From assembly GCA_009843635.1 (NCBI GenBank), contig VYDB01000150.1, positions 1-64,000 on the forward strand: a stretch of DNA of 64,000 nt, read 5' to 3'. Source of the DNA: Gammaproteobacteria bacterium (GTDB taxonomy: Bacteria > Pseudomonadota > Gammaproteobacteria > Pseudomonadales > Azotimanducaceae). This document shows, piece by piece, positions 17,303-24,650 of this stretch. The position numbers were made by a program, and so were the translations under genes. The stretch's first letter is position 1. The number at the start of each line of letters is the position of its first letter. The notes beneath the pieces were generated by a model, which ran no database searches, was not told the origin of the DNA, and saw only the letters and a program-made list of their open reading frames with translations.

Positions 17303-18279
17303 TGGACTATTCATATCACTACAAGGAATCGCTTCGAGAAGCGGAACGAATAGTCGGCGAATGGGATATTTTCCTTTCCGCGTACAACCCTAGCGACAGG
17401 GTGTCGTCGGTATATGATCGAGCAGTGTCAACAAGAAAAGCGGAAAAGGTGTGGGTCATTCACGGTGAGTACGGTTTCTCTCAGCCCGAACTTCCAGAAT
17501 CAGGATACCGATTTGAGCATTCTGGAGAGGATGAGTCTGGGTTTTGTGTTCAGTTGCTTCAGGAGTTGGGCATCGGGAAGAACTGGCCAGGAAGAATCTG
17601 TATTGATGTCACCGGGTTTCTGCGCCCCCATATGATGTGTTTGGTAGCCAAGTTGGAAGAACTGGGGATCAGGACCGTAGATGTGCTCTACGCGGAACCG
17701 AAAAGTTACAGAAGGCGAGAGGTGACGGAGTTTTCCAAAGGAAGGATTTCTGCCATTAGGCAGGTCGCAGGGCTTGAAGGACTGGCAAATGTTGAGTCAG
17801 ATAAGGACTTGTTGGTGATTGGGGCAGGGTACGACGATCGGCTGATCACAGCGGTTTCTCATCACAAGGAAGCAGCTCAAAAGGTCGTGGTCCTGGGGTT
17901 CCCTCCACTGAGGGCAGATATGTATCAACAGAACTTGCAGCGCGTGTATAGGGCCTCAGGTGCACTGGGCCCATTGACCACAAGCACGCGTTTCTTTGCT
18001 CCGGCCAATGACCCTTTTGTTACGGCAGACGTATTAGGTAGTGTTGTTGGAGACTGGGAGCGCGAAGTTTCCAACCTCTACCTCTGTCCGCTGGCTACAA
18101 AACCACAGGCATTGGGATTCGTATTGTTCTTCGTAGCACAAGGCAGGCAGCGAAGATGCAGCATCATCTTTCCGTTTAGTGAAGGCTATCAGAAGAAAAC
18201 CAGCGAAGGTGTCGGTAGAACTTGGCGCTACGTTCTAGAGTTTGGGGCGCGGCAGGATGAAGCGAAGTTGGGCGTGTAG
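17302..18279 (+). CDS. Unrecognised two-lobed alpha/beta protein, fourth gene of the operon
   Basis: A 325-residue protein I do not recognise. It looks like two Rossmann-like lobes. The first holds EWDIFLSAYNPSDRV (residues 19-33), KVWVIHGEYGF and RICIDVTGFLRPHMMCLVAKLEELG (about 97-121). The second begins KDLLVIGAGYDDRLITAVSHHKEAAQKVVVLGFPPL (about 168-200). The (I)DVTGxxRP segment is reminiscent of CARF-like ligand-sensing folds, but this is only an impression. It could be a sensor or an effector. It overlaps the ATPase stop by one base, so its translation is coupled. It is the last gene before the IS5 remnant. Confidence 0.7.
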   Translation: MDYSYHYKESLREAERIVGEWDIFLSAYNPSDRVSSVYDRAVSTRKAEKVWVIHGEYGFSQPELPESGYRFEHSGEDESGFCVQLLQELGIGKNWPGRICIDVTGFLRPHMMCLVAKLEELGIRTVDVLYAEPKSYRRREVTEFSKGRISAIRQVAGLEGLANVESDKDLLVIGAGYDDRLITAVSHHKEAAQKVVVLGFPPLRADMYQQNLQRVYRASGALGPLTTSTRFFAPANDPFVTADVLGSVVGDWEREVSNLYLCPLATKPQALGFVLFFVAQGRQRRCSIIFPFSEGYQKKTSEGVGRTWRYVLEFGARQDEAKLGV

Positions 18280-18479
18280 GGTTCGTTTGGTACATAGACT
18301 TGGAAACAGCTTTGCGGCATTGTTTTGACCCAATTCGGTTGAATACCCGCATCACGCCTGATTGAGTCTGCAGCCTGTAGCAGTTAACGAGCACCATTCT
18401 CGCTGAAATGACCTTGAATCCGCGGCAACCAAACAAGTCTCGGTGGGCCATCTGCAGCGAGTCTTTCCGATGGAATGTG
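18280..18479. other. Gene-free stretch after the four-gene operon
   Basis: Short frames on both strands have no recognised family. A minus-strand frame here (18176-18451) partly overlaps the end of the preceding gene. It may hold the decayed middle of the adjacent IS element, but the expected DDE catalytic motifs are not seen. Confidence 0.35.
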
Positions 18480-18715
18480 GTCAGCTTTTTTCTGCACCCC
18501 TACCGTCGGGATGCACCGCAACGCTGATGCTGTCGAGGCCGAGCACTTAAATCTTGTTGGGGATCCTCCGGTTCCGCTGGAATTAGTCGATTACGCCGTT
18601 CCGCGATCAGCGATTCATCTGAGCGTACATCGCGTACCAGGTGCCGAACTGCTCGGACAGGCCGCACCACTTACAGACGTCGTACTCGCTCCTTATTCAA
18701 CACTTCCATTGGACT
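18480..18715 (-). pseudogene. Decayed IS5-family transposase fragment
   Basis: Read on the minus strand from about 18690, one frame gives YDVCKWCGLSEQFGTWYAMY, then AQMNR, stop, SRNGVID, stop. This corresponds to the N-terminal helix-turn-helix region of IS5-family transposases (FGTWxxxYxRxNRWSRNGV). In the same frame, about 18540-18483 gives VLGLDSISVAVHPDGRGAEKS, matching the first DDE-Asp region (LDSTxVxxHxxxxGAxK). Three stop codons interrupt the frame and the rest of the transposase is missing. It marks the edge of the accessory region. Confidence 0.75.
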
Positions 18716-18739
18716 GATGCTGCTGCTTCCACCAAGTAG

Positions 18740-19165
18740 TCAATCGTTCTCAACGGATTCCATGAGTGCGAAACCTATCCGACGTGGTTCATCGCGTACC
18801 TTCTTTAATGCGACTAGGAGTACGCTTAACTGGCTGATGTGCTGGAGTAACTCCACGTTGTTTCCTTCTTGGTCCATTCCATAGAACGTGATGATGTCTG
18901 GCCCCCAATAGCCAACGTCTTCAATATGGAAAGTCATTTCCAATCCGAAATTGACTAGGCGGGCACCAACTTCATGCTCCTGATCCAGTTGTTCCTCGAA
19001 AGAGTTTATTGAGCGGACGACTCTCTCATGCATCCACTTCGCCGAATTCTCTATTGAGGTAGGTATCTGCAGATTGCTCGCTATTGGTGGCGAGTAGAGC
19101 TTGCCGAAGACATCTCCCGAGATCCTCTCTGACACTTTTTCACTCCGTTTCAGAGTCACTTCCAT
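18740..19165 (-). CDS. DUF6173-like protein
   Basis: A 141-residue soluble protein. The C-terminal two thirds contain EVGARLVNFGLEMTFHIEDV, then YWGPDIITFYGMDQEGN, then LLQHISQLSVLLVAL and PRRIGFAL. This pattern matches DUF6173 as I remember it. Function unknown. The N-terminal part mentions SIENSAKWMHERVVRSINSFEEQL, probably helical. The gene lies alone beside the IS5 remnant and divergent from what follows, so it is probably part of the accessory region. Confidence 0.7.
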   Translation of the reverse strand: MEVTLKRSEKVSERISGDVFGKLYSPPIASNLQIPTSIENSAKWMHERVVRSINSFEEQLDQEHEVGARLVNFGLEMTFHIEDVGYWGPDIITFYGMDQEGNNVELLQHISQLSVLLVALKKVRDEPRRIGFALMESVEND

Positions 19166-19577
19166 TGCCGAATTAGACTACATCCGAGTAGCTTAACAGC
19201 TCAAGTTGGATCTCCCAAAGGAACTGCAATCGTTTACCCCATTCCTCTGGACGAACAGACAGTAAGTCTTCTCTTCACGCGTTCAACATGACCCTAACAG
19301 AGTCAATAGCGGCTTCTCTCTTTTGGCACTATCCCTGCACTCATGCATCGGCTGCCTCGCCGAACACTTCTGGTATCAGCATCGCAATCGGAATCCTATT
19401 GGCCCCACCATCATTCGTAACGGCGCTTTGCGCCGTCCGAGGGCCCACGCCCGAACCCGGCGTCATCTCCGAGCCGGAGCCGGAACGAAGGACCTGCTTG
19501 GCACTCCGATGCGTTCGACTAAACCCAATGAAAAAAAGGAAGTTAAAGCTCTCTCAAAGGGGGCTAGCCCAGTCGAT
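19166..19577. other. Gene-free right edge of the island
   Basis: No supported gene. The plus-strand frames that cross it run on as antisense of the P450 gene. A short perfect hairpin lies at 19420-19436: ACGGCGC, TTT, GCGCCGT, without a T-run. Base composition returns to GC-rich here, so this is the likely right boundary of the accessory region. No attachment repeats were identified. Confidence 0.4.
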
Positions 19578-20840
19578 TCAAACAGGATGCAGGCGCACCG
19601 GGACGTCCTTGATGCCGCGGATGAAGTTGTTGGGCAGGCGAACCACGTCGCCGGCCAGTTCCACCTTGCGAAAGCGCTTCAGGATCTCCTCCCAGAGCAC
19701 CTGGAGCTGCAGTTCCGCCAAGCGGTTGCCCATGCAGCGGTGGATGCCGAAGCCGAAGGCGACGTGGGCGCGGGCGTTGGGGCGGTCGATTCGCAATCGG
19801 TCGGGGGCGTCGAAGACCGCCTCGTCGCGGTTGCCGGATATGTACCACATGACCACCTTTTCGCCCGCCCGGATGCGCTGGCCATCCAGCTCGAAGTCCT
19901 CTAGGGCGGTGCGGCGCATGTGGATGACGGGGGTTTGCCAGCGAATCATCTCAGACACCATGTTGGGGATCAGCTTGGGATTGTCCCGAACTTTGGCAAA
20001 CTCATCCGGATGCTGGTTCAGCGCCACCACGCCGCCGCTGATGCTGTTGCGGGTGGTGTCGTTGCCGCCCACGATCAGCAGCAGGATGGTGCCGAGCAGG
20101 CGTTCCGGGTGTTCTATCATGTCGCGGGTGTCGTCGCCGTGGGCCAGCATGGAAATGAGGTCGAACTTGGGCGGCGCGGCGGCCCGCTCTCGCCAGAGTT
20201 GCTCGAAGGTGGCAGCGCACTCCATGATTTCCGCGAAGCGCTTGCTCATGTCGATGCTGTTGTCGCCAGTGACTTTTGGCAGCGCAGTGGTGACGTCGGA
20301 CCAGTGGATCAGGCGGTGCCGCTCGGCGTAGGGGAAGTCGAACAGGGTGGCCAGCATGCGGCCGGTGAGTTCCACGGACACCTCCCGAACCCAATTGAAG
20401 GTCTCCCCCACCGGCAGATTCTCCAGGATGTCCACCGCCCGCTCGCGGATCAGGGGTTCCAGCTCCCTGAGGTTCCTAGGCGCCACCGAAGGTGCCACCG
20501 TCTGCCGGTCGGGCGCGTGGCGCGGCGGGTCGAGGTCGATGAAACTCTCATTGTGCCGGCGGCCTTCGGTGTAGTCCCGAAAATCCAGGATGGAGATGCC
20601 GCCCGCCTCCGAGGAGAACACCTTGTGGTTGGTGTCCACCGCCTTGATCAGCCGATGGTTGGTCACTGACCAGAATGCGCCGTTGACGCTGTCAGCCAAG
20701 TGGTGCAGGGGCGCTTCGCGCCGCAGGCGCGCGAACCACGGTTGCCAGCTATCGTCTCGATACAGTTCCGGGCGGCTGACGTCGATTTCCTCGAGTGGCA
20801 CGGCTTCGACCGCCGCTTGTTGGTCCCTGAGTTCGCTCAT
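19578..20840 (-). CDS. Cytochrome P450, CYP153-like
   Basis: A 420-residue bacterial P450. The haem-binding motif is FGFGIHRCMGNRLAELQ with the thiolate Cys at about 369. The oxygen-activating I-helix is LLLIVGGNDTTRNS. The region EMIRWQTPVIHMRRTALEDFEL and GEKVVMWYISGNRDE closely resembles the CYP153 family of terminal alkane/fatty-acid hydroxylases as I remember it. Given the steroid cluster, hydroxylation of a sterol side chain is an alternative. It needs a ferredoxin and reductase, neither of which is in the window. The gene is 18 bases downstream of the esterase gene, so they are co-transcribed. Confidence 0.9.
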   Translation of the reverse strand: MSELRDQQAAVEAVPLEEIDVSRPELYRDDSWQPWFARLRREAPLHHLADSVNGAFWSVTNHRLIKAVDTNHKVFSSEAGGISILDFRDYTEGRRHNESFIDLDPPRHAPDRQTVAPSVAPRNLRELEPLIRERAVDILENLPVGETFNWVREVSVELTGRMLATLFDFPYAERHRLIHWSDVTTALPKVTGDNSIDMSKRFAEIMECAATFEQLWRERAAAPPKFDLISMLAHGDDTRDMIEHPERLLGTILLLIVGGNDTTRNSISGGVVALNQHPDEFAKVRDNPKLIPNMVSEMIRWQTPVIHMRRTALEDFELDGQRIRAGEKVVMWYISGNRDEAVFDAPDRLRIDRPNARAHVAFGFGIHRCMGNRLAELQLQVLWEEILKRFRKVELAGDVVRLPNNFIRGIKDVPVRLHPV

Positions 20841-20858
20841 GTTGGCCTGTTCTCCAGA

Positions 20859-21797
20859 TCAGCGGAGCGCCTTGCGCAGAGCGGCGCAGGCGGTCTCAAA
20901 TGGGGCGCGGCTGGCCTCGAACTGCTGCGCGGTGGCGAAGAAGTCGTGGACCAAGCCGTCGTAGCAGATGGCCTCCGCTTGGGTTCCGGCGGCGGCGAGG
21001 GTTTCCGCATACAGGTTGCCTTCGTCGCGCAGCGGGTCAAACTCGGCCGTCATCACCAAGGCCGGGGGCAGCCCGCTGTGGTCGTCGGCCTTCAGCGGCG
21101 ACGCGTAGGGGTGGCTGCGGCTGGCCGGGTCCGGGCAGTAATGGTCCCAGAACCAGTGCATGGTGGGGGTCTCCAGGATGTAGCCTGAACCGTTGTCAAC
21201 GTAGGAGGGACGGCTCAAGTCATGGTCCACCACGGGGTAGAGGAGCAGTTGGAAGTCGATTTGCGGCCCGTCGATTTTCGACGCCGCTTCGTCGCGGGCC
21301 TTCAGGCTTAGGACCGCCGCCAGGTTGCCGCCGGCGCTTTCGCCGGCCACCGCTAGGCGGCCGTTGCCGCCGAGTTCACCGCTGTTGCCCGCCACCCATT
21401 CCAAGGCGGCGTAGCAGTCGTCCACCGCAGCGGGGAAGCGGTGCTCCGGGGCTAGCCGATAGTCAACGGACGCCACCACGCAGCCCGCCGTTTCGCACAG
21501 GTCGCGGCAAGCGGCGTCGGCGGTGTCCAAGTCGCCGATGACCCAGCCGCCGCCGTGAAAATAGACCACCACCGGATGCGGCCCCGACGCCTGCGGCCGA
21601 TAGATGCGCAGCGGCACCTCGCCGGCCGGGCCGGGAACGCCGCGCTCAATCACCTCGCCCACCGCCAGATCCTCGTTCAATGGGCGCATCATCCGATAGA
21701 GCGCCCGGGCTTCCTCGGGCGTCATCTCGGGGATTGGCGGTCCGGGTTCAGCGGCCAGCGCCTCCAGCATCGCTTGGTATTCCGGCACTAACGGCAT
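20859..21797 (-). CDS. Alpha/beta hydrolase, HSL-type esterase
   Basis: A 312-residue hormone-sensitive-lipase-family esterase. The oxyanion-hole motif is VYFHGGGWVIG (near residue 80), the nucleophile motif is GESAGGNLAA, the acid is in EFDPLRDEG and the His in LVHDFF. It has no signal peptide, so it is cytoplasmic. It likely cleaves short-chain or steroid/lipid esters. It is first in an operon with the P450. Upstream, 21847-21871 holds a perfect inverted repeat between this gene and the divergent clpP-like gene. Confidence 0.88.
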   Translation of the reverse strand: MPLVPEYQAMLEALAAEPGPPIPEMTPEEARALYRMMRPLNEDLAVGEVIERGVPGPAGEVPLRIYRPQASGPHPVVVYFHGGGWVIGDLDTADAACRDLCETAGCVVASVDYRLAPEHRFPAAVDDCYAALEWVAGNSGELGGNGRLAVAGESAGGNLAAVLSLKARDEAASKIDGPQIDFQLLLYPVVDHDLSRPSYVDNGSGYILETPTMHWFWDHYCPDPASRSHPYASPLKADDHSGLPPALVMTAEFDPLRDEGNLYAETLAAAGTQAEAICYDGLVHDFFATAQQFEASRAPFETACAALRKALR

Positions 21798-21846
21798 GGG
21801 TCTCCCTCGTGTAGAATTCGCGGCCTTTCAGTCTAGCGCACAACGT

Positions 21847-21871
21847 GTGTCCTGTCCCTTGGACAGGACAC
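21847..21871. promoter_or_regulatory. Perfect 11-bp inverted repeat between the esterase and clpP-like genes
   Basis: GTGTCCTGTCC, loop CTT, GGACAGGACAC. It sits between two divergent genes, 46 bases before the clpP-like ATG, with no T-run. An operator shared by both promoters or a leader hairpin of clpP is more likely than a terminator. Confidence 0.6.
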
Positions 21872-21916
21872 TAGGGGGATGCCCTCTCCACTGCGCATCT
21901 GCCACTAGGAGCACCT

Positions 21917-22507
21917 ATGCACAACTTGGACGCTGAGAACGACCTGACCGAAGCCGCCAAACAGTTCAATCTGCTGGAAAGCTCGCTGTTCAAGCACCGC
22001 ACGCTGACCCTCTTTGGCGAAATCAGCCAAAAACTCGCCCAGCGAACGGCGGAGAAGCTGCTGAGCCTGTCGTTCGAATCGGACGATCCGATCACCATCT
22101 ACCTAGGCTCCCCCGGTGGCCACGTCGAGTCTGGCGACACCATTTTCGACATGATCGGCTACATCAAGCCCAAGGTGCGCATCGTTGGCACCGGCTGGGT
22201 GGGCAGCATCGCCACCCACATCTACTTGGCTCCGGAGAAGGAGGACCGGCTCTGCCTGCCCAACACCCGCTTTCTGATCCACCAGCCCGCGGGCGGCTTT
22301 GGCGGTGACGCCTCGGACATCGAAATCCACGCCCGGGAAATCGTCAAGACTCGCGAGCGAATCAACCGGATCATCGCCGAGCGCACCGGGCAGCCCTTGG
22401 AGAAGGTGGCCGAGGACACCGACCGGGACTACTGGATGAGTGCTGAGGAGTCGGTCGAGTACGGCCTGGTCGGCAAGATCATCGCCAGTGTGGATGAGTT
22501 GAGTTAG
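21917..22507 (+). CDS. ClpP-family serine protease (solitary paralogue)
   Basis: A 196-residue ClpP-like protease subunit. The catalytic Ser is in VGSIATHIYL, the His in FLIHQPAGG, and the Asp lies near DTDRDYWMSAEE. The ITIYLGSPGGHVESGDTIFD stretch is the ClpP handle and glycine loop region. It diverges from housekeeping ClpP (usual GQAASMG is here GWVGSIA). No clpX or clpA is adjacent, so it looks like an extra paralogue with an unknown partner. ATG 21917 has AGGAG five bases upstream. Its last 4 bases overlap the convergent hydratase gene. Confidence 0.9.
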   Translation: MHNLDAENDLTEAAKQFNLLESSLFKHRTLTLFGEISQKLAQRTAEKLLSLSFESDDPITIYLGSPGGHVESGDTIFDMIGYIKPKVRIVGTGWVGSIATHIYLAPEKEDRLCLPNTRFLIHQPAGGFGGDASDIEIHAREIVKTRERINRIIAERTGQPLEKVAEDTDRDYWMSAEESVEYGLVGKIIASVDELS

Positions 22508-23241
22508 CGCCCAAACTCCTTGAGCCGCTCGGCCATGTCCGGCCCGGCGCCGGGGCCCTCGGTTCGTTCAAAGCGCAGGCCTTCGCTCAAGCCCCGGTCC
22601 AAGCCCCCATTGACCAGCATCTTGTCGGCGCGTAGGGTGAACCAGGAATTGGCCAGGAACGAACGGGCCATCGCTTCGGCCGCATCCATCAGCTCCTCAG
22701 CGGGCACGCAGCGGTTCGCGAGGCCGAGGGTGACGGCTTCGGCACCGCCAACGACCCGCCCGCTGAACATCATCTCCTTGGCGTTAAGCAGCCCCACCCG
22801 GCGTGGCAGGCGTTGGGTCATGCCCCAAGACGGCGACATGGCCCACTTGCCGTGGGTGTCCGCTAAGCGGGCATCCTCAGCCGCAATCAGCAGGTCGCAG
22901 GCCAAGGCCAGCTCCAGCGCACCGGTGTAGCAGTGGCCCTGCACCGCGGCGATGACCGGTTGCGGCAATCGCTCGATGGCCTCCAGGGTTTCCGCTTGGA
23001 AGTGCCGGCTCGGCGCCCGTTCCCCCGCCTGAATGGCCTTTAGGTCGTTGCCGGCGGAGAACGAACGGCCCTTGCCGCAGAGGATCACGCAGCCGACCGT
23101 CTCAGTCTGCTCGGCAATGGTGTCGACATGGCGGCGCAGTTCAACGAACAGGTTTGGGCTCAAGGCGTTGAGCGCCTCGGGGCGGTTGAGCGTCAAAGTG
23201 CACAGGCCCTCCCGGTCTTCGCGCAACACGAGTTCGGTCAT
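22504..23241 (-). CDS. Enoyl-CoA hydratase/isomerase family protein
   Basis: A 245-residue crotonase-fold protein. The oxyanion-hole segments are GRSFSAGNDLKAI and GHCYTGALELALACDLLIA. The later WGMTQRLPRRVG helix and the FSGRVVGGAEAVTLGLAN segment are typical. The usual catalytic Glu pair is only partly evident, so hydratase, isomerase or hydrolase activity cannot be told apart. It lies 33 bases downstream of the acyl-CoA dehydrogenase and is probably its operon partner. The 3' end overlaps clpP by 4 bases. Confidence 0.87.
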   Translation of the reverse strand: MTELVLREDREGLCTLTLNRPEALNALSPNLFVELRRHVDTIAEQTETVGCVILCGKGRSFSAGNDLKAIQAGERAPSRHFQAETLEAIERLPQPVIAAVQGHCYTGALELALACDLLIAAEDARLADTHGKWAMSPSWGMTQRLPRRVGLLNAKEMMFSGRVVGGAEAVTLGLANRCVPAEELMDAAEAMARSFLANSWFTLRADKMLVNGGLDRGLSEGLRFERTEGPGAGPDMAERLKEFGR

Positions 23242-23274
23242 GGCTTTCTCCTGTGGTTTCTCTGGAAAGACGCG

Positions 23275-24474
23275 CTACAAGCCGAGCACCAGCTTGGCGA
23301 CGATGTTCTTCTGCACTTCGTTGGTGCCGCCGGCGATGGAGCTCGCCCGCAGGTTGAAGTAGCGGGGAAAGACCGCAACGCCGCTTTCCGGACTGATAGG
23401 CGGCACGTTGCGGCCGGGAACCAAGGCCTCCGGCTGGTGCGGGGCAGCTTGAACGCCCAGCGCCTCCAAGGCCAGCTCGGTTAGCGCTTGGCCAATGTCC
23501 GCACCAAAGTTCTTCATGATGGAGGACTCCGGGCCCGGTGGCTGGCCCTTGGAGAGCGCCGCCATGATGCGGAATTCGGTGGCCTTGATGGCTTGCAGCT
23601 TGACGTCGGCGGCATCGAGCCGGCGGCGGTAGTCGGGGTCGTCGATGAGCGCGCCGCCTTCCTGGGGTGCTTGGGCGGCCAAGCGGCGAACCCGGTCCAG
23701 CGCCGTCTGGTAGCCCGCCGCGCCGCCGCCCCCGCGTTCAAACTCCAGCAGGTACTTGGCCACCGTCCAGCCCTCGTGCTCCCGGCCGACGATGTTGGCC
23801 TTCGGAACCCGAACGTCATCGAAGAACACCTGGTTGACTTCGTGGGTGCCGGAGGCAAAGACGATGGGCTCAACCCGGATGCCGGGCGAGTCCATGTCGA
23901 GCAGCAGGAAGGTGATGCCCTGTTGCGGCCGCTCGCCGTCGCGGGTGCGCACCAAGCAGAACATCTTGTTGGCGTAATGGGCGTGGGTGGTCCAGATCTT
24001 TGAGCCATTGAGCCGGTAGAAGTGACCATCGGAGACGGCCTTCAGCTTCAGGGAGGCCAAATCGGAACCGGAACCGGGTTCCGAATAGCCTTGGCACCAA
24101 TAGTCCTCCCCGGACAGGATGCGGGGCAGCAACTCGGCCTTCTGCTCCTCAGTGCCGTAGCCAATCAGCATGGGGCCGCACATGCCCAGGCCCATCGGCG
24201 CCAAGCTCGGCGCCTCCGCCCGGGTGGCTTCGGTTGACCAGAGGTAGCGGCGGGTCAAGTCCCAACCCGGCCCGCCGTGCTCCTTCGGCCAAGCCGGCGC
24301 CACCCAGCCCTGCCGATGCAGGATGCGGTGCCAGCGGATGTTGTGCTCGTAGTCCAGAAAGATGCCGGGGCAAAGGCGTTGCGCCCGTTTAAGGTCTTCG
24401 GGGAGGTTGGCGTCGAGGAAGGCCCGCGCCTGCTCCCGAAACGCCTCGTGCTCGTCGCTGAATGAAGTGTCCAA
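23275..24474 (-). CDS. Acyl-CoA dehydrogenase (FadE-type)
   Basis: A 399-residue FAD enzyme of the acyl-CoA dehydrogenase family. It shows the N-terminal helical domain (FSDEHEAFREQARAFLDANLP), the substrate and flavin segments YSEPGSGSDLASLK and NGSKIWTTHAHYA, and the C-terminal SSIAGGTNEVQKNIVAKLVLGL. It introduces a 2,3 double bond in an acyl-CoA; the chain or steroid side-chain substrate is not known. TTG 24474 is the only reasonable start, since a stop lies 21 bases upstream in frame. It is divergent from a TonB receptor gene. Confidence 0.9.
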   Translation of the reverse strand: MDTSFSDEHEAFREQARAFLDANLPEDLKRAQRLCPGIFLDYEHNIRWHRILHRQGWVAPAWPKEHGGPGWDLTRRYLWSTEATRAEAPSLAPMGLGMCGPMLIGYGTEEQKAELLPRILSGEDYWCQGYSEPGSGSDLASLKLKAVSDGHFYRLNGSKIWTTHAHYANKMFCLVRTRDGERPQQGITFLLLDMDSPGIRVEPIVFASGTHEVNQVFFDDVRVPKANIVGREHEGWTVAKYLLEFERGGGGAAGYQTALDRVRRLAAQAPQEGGALIDDPDYRRRLDAADVKLQAIKATEFRIMAALSKGQPPGPESSIMKNFGADIGQALTELALEALGVQAAPHQPEALVPGRNVPPISPESGVAVFPRYFNLRASSIAGGTNEVQKNIVAKLVLGL

Positions 24475-24550
24475 TCGCCGCGCCTTCAGGACTCAGTTCG
24501 GTCATTGTGCGGCCCGAAGCCAGTAAAGGAAAGGCCCATACGCCGCCTCG

Positions 24551-24578
24551 TTGCAATCGGAGGCACCAAGGTCATAAT
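24551..24578 (+). promoter_or_regulatory. Sigma-70-like promoter of the first TonB receptor gene
   Basis: TTGCAA at 24551-24556, 16-base spacer, CATAAT at 24573-24578. It faces the receptor ATG at 24651, leaving a leader of about 65 bases that contains the 24606-24621 palindrome. Confidence 0.5.
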
Positions 24579-24605
24579 GGCGCCTTCCGCGCCGACAGGC
24601 TGCAT

Positions 24606-24621
24606 GGAATATTGATATTCC
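24606..24621. promoter_or_regulatory. Palindrome in the receptor leader
   Basis: GGAATAT, TG, ATATTCC: perfect 7-base arms, AT-rich in a GC-rich genome, about 28 bases downstream of the proposed -10 box. It looks like a dimeric-repressor operator; the regulator is unknown. Confidence 0.45.
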
Positions 24622-24650
24622 AAAAAAACCACACTGATGGGGAGGTGTCC

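Noticed and set aside
1850-19570. Prophage
   Set aside because: No integrase, terminase, portal, capsid, tail or lysis gene is visible.
19288-20331. Plus-strand frame over the P450 gene
   Set aside because: Antisense of the P450 with no motif; the P450 haem and I-helix motifs settle the strand.
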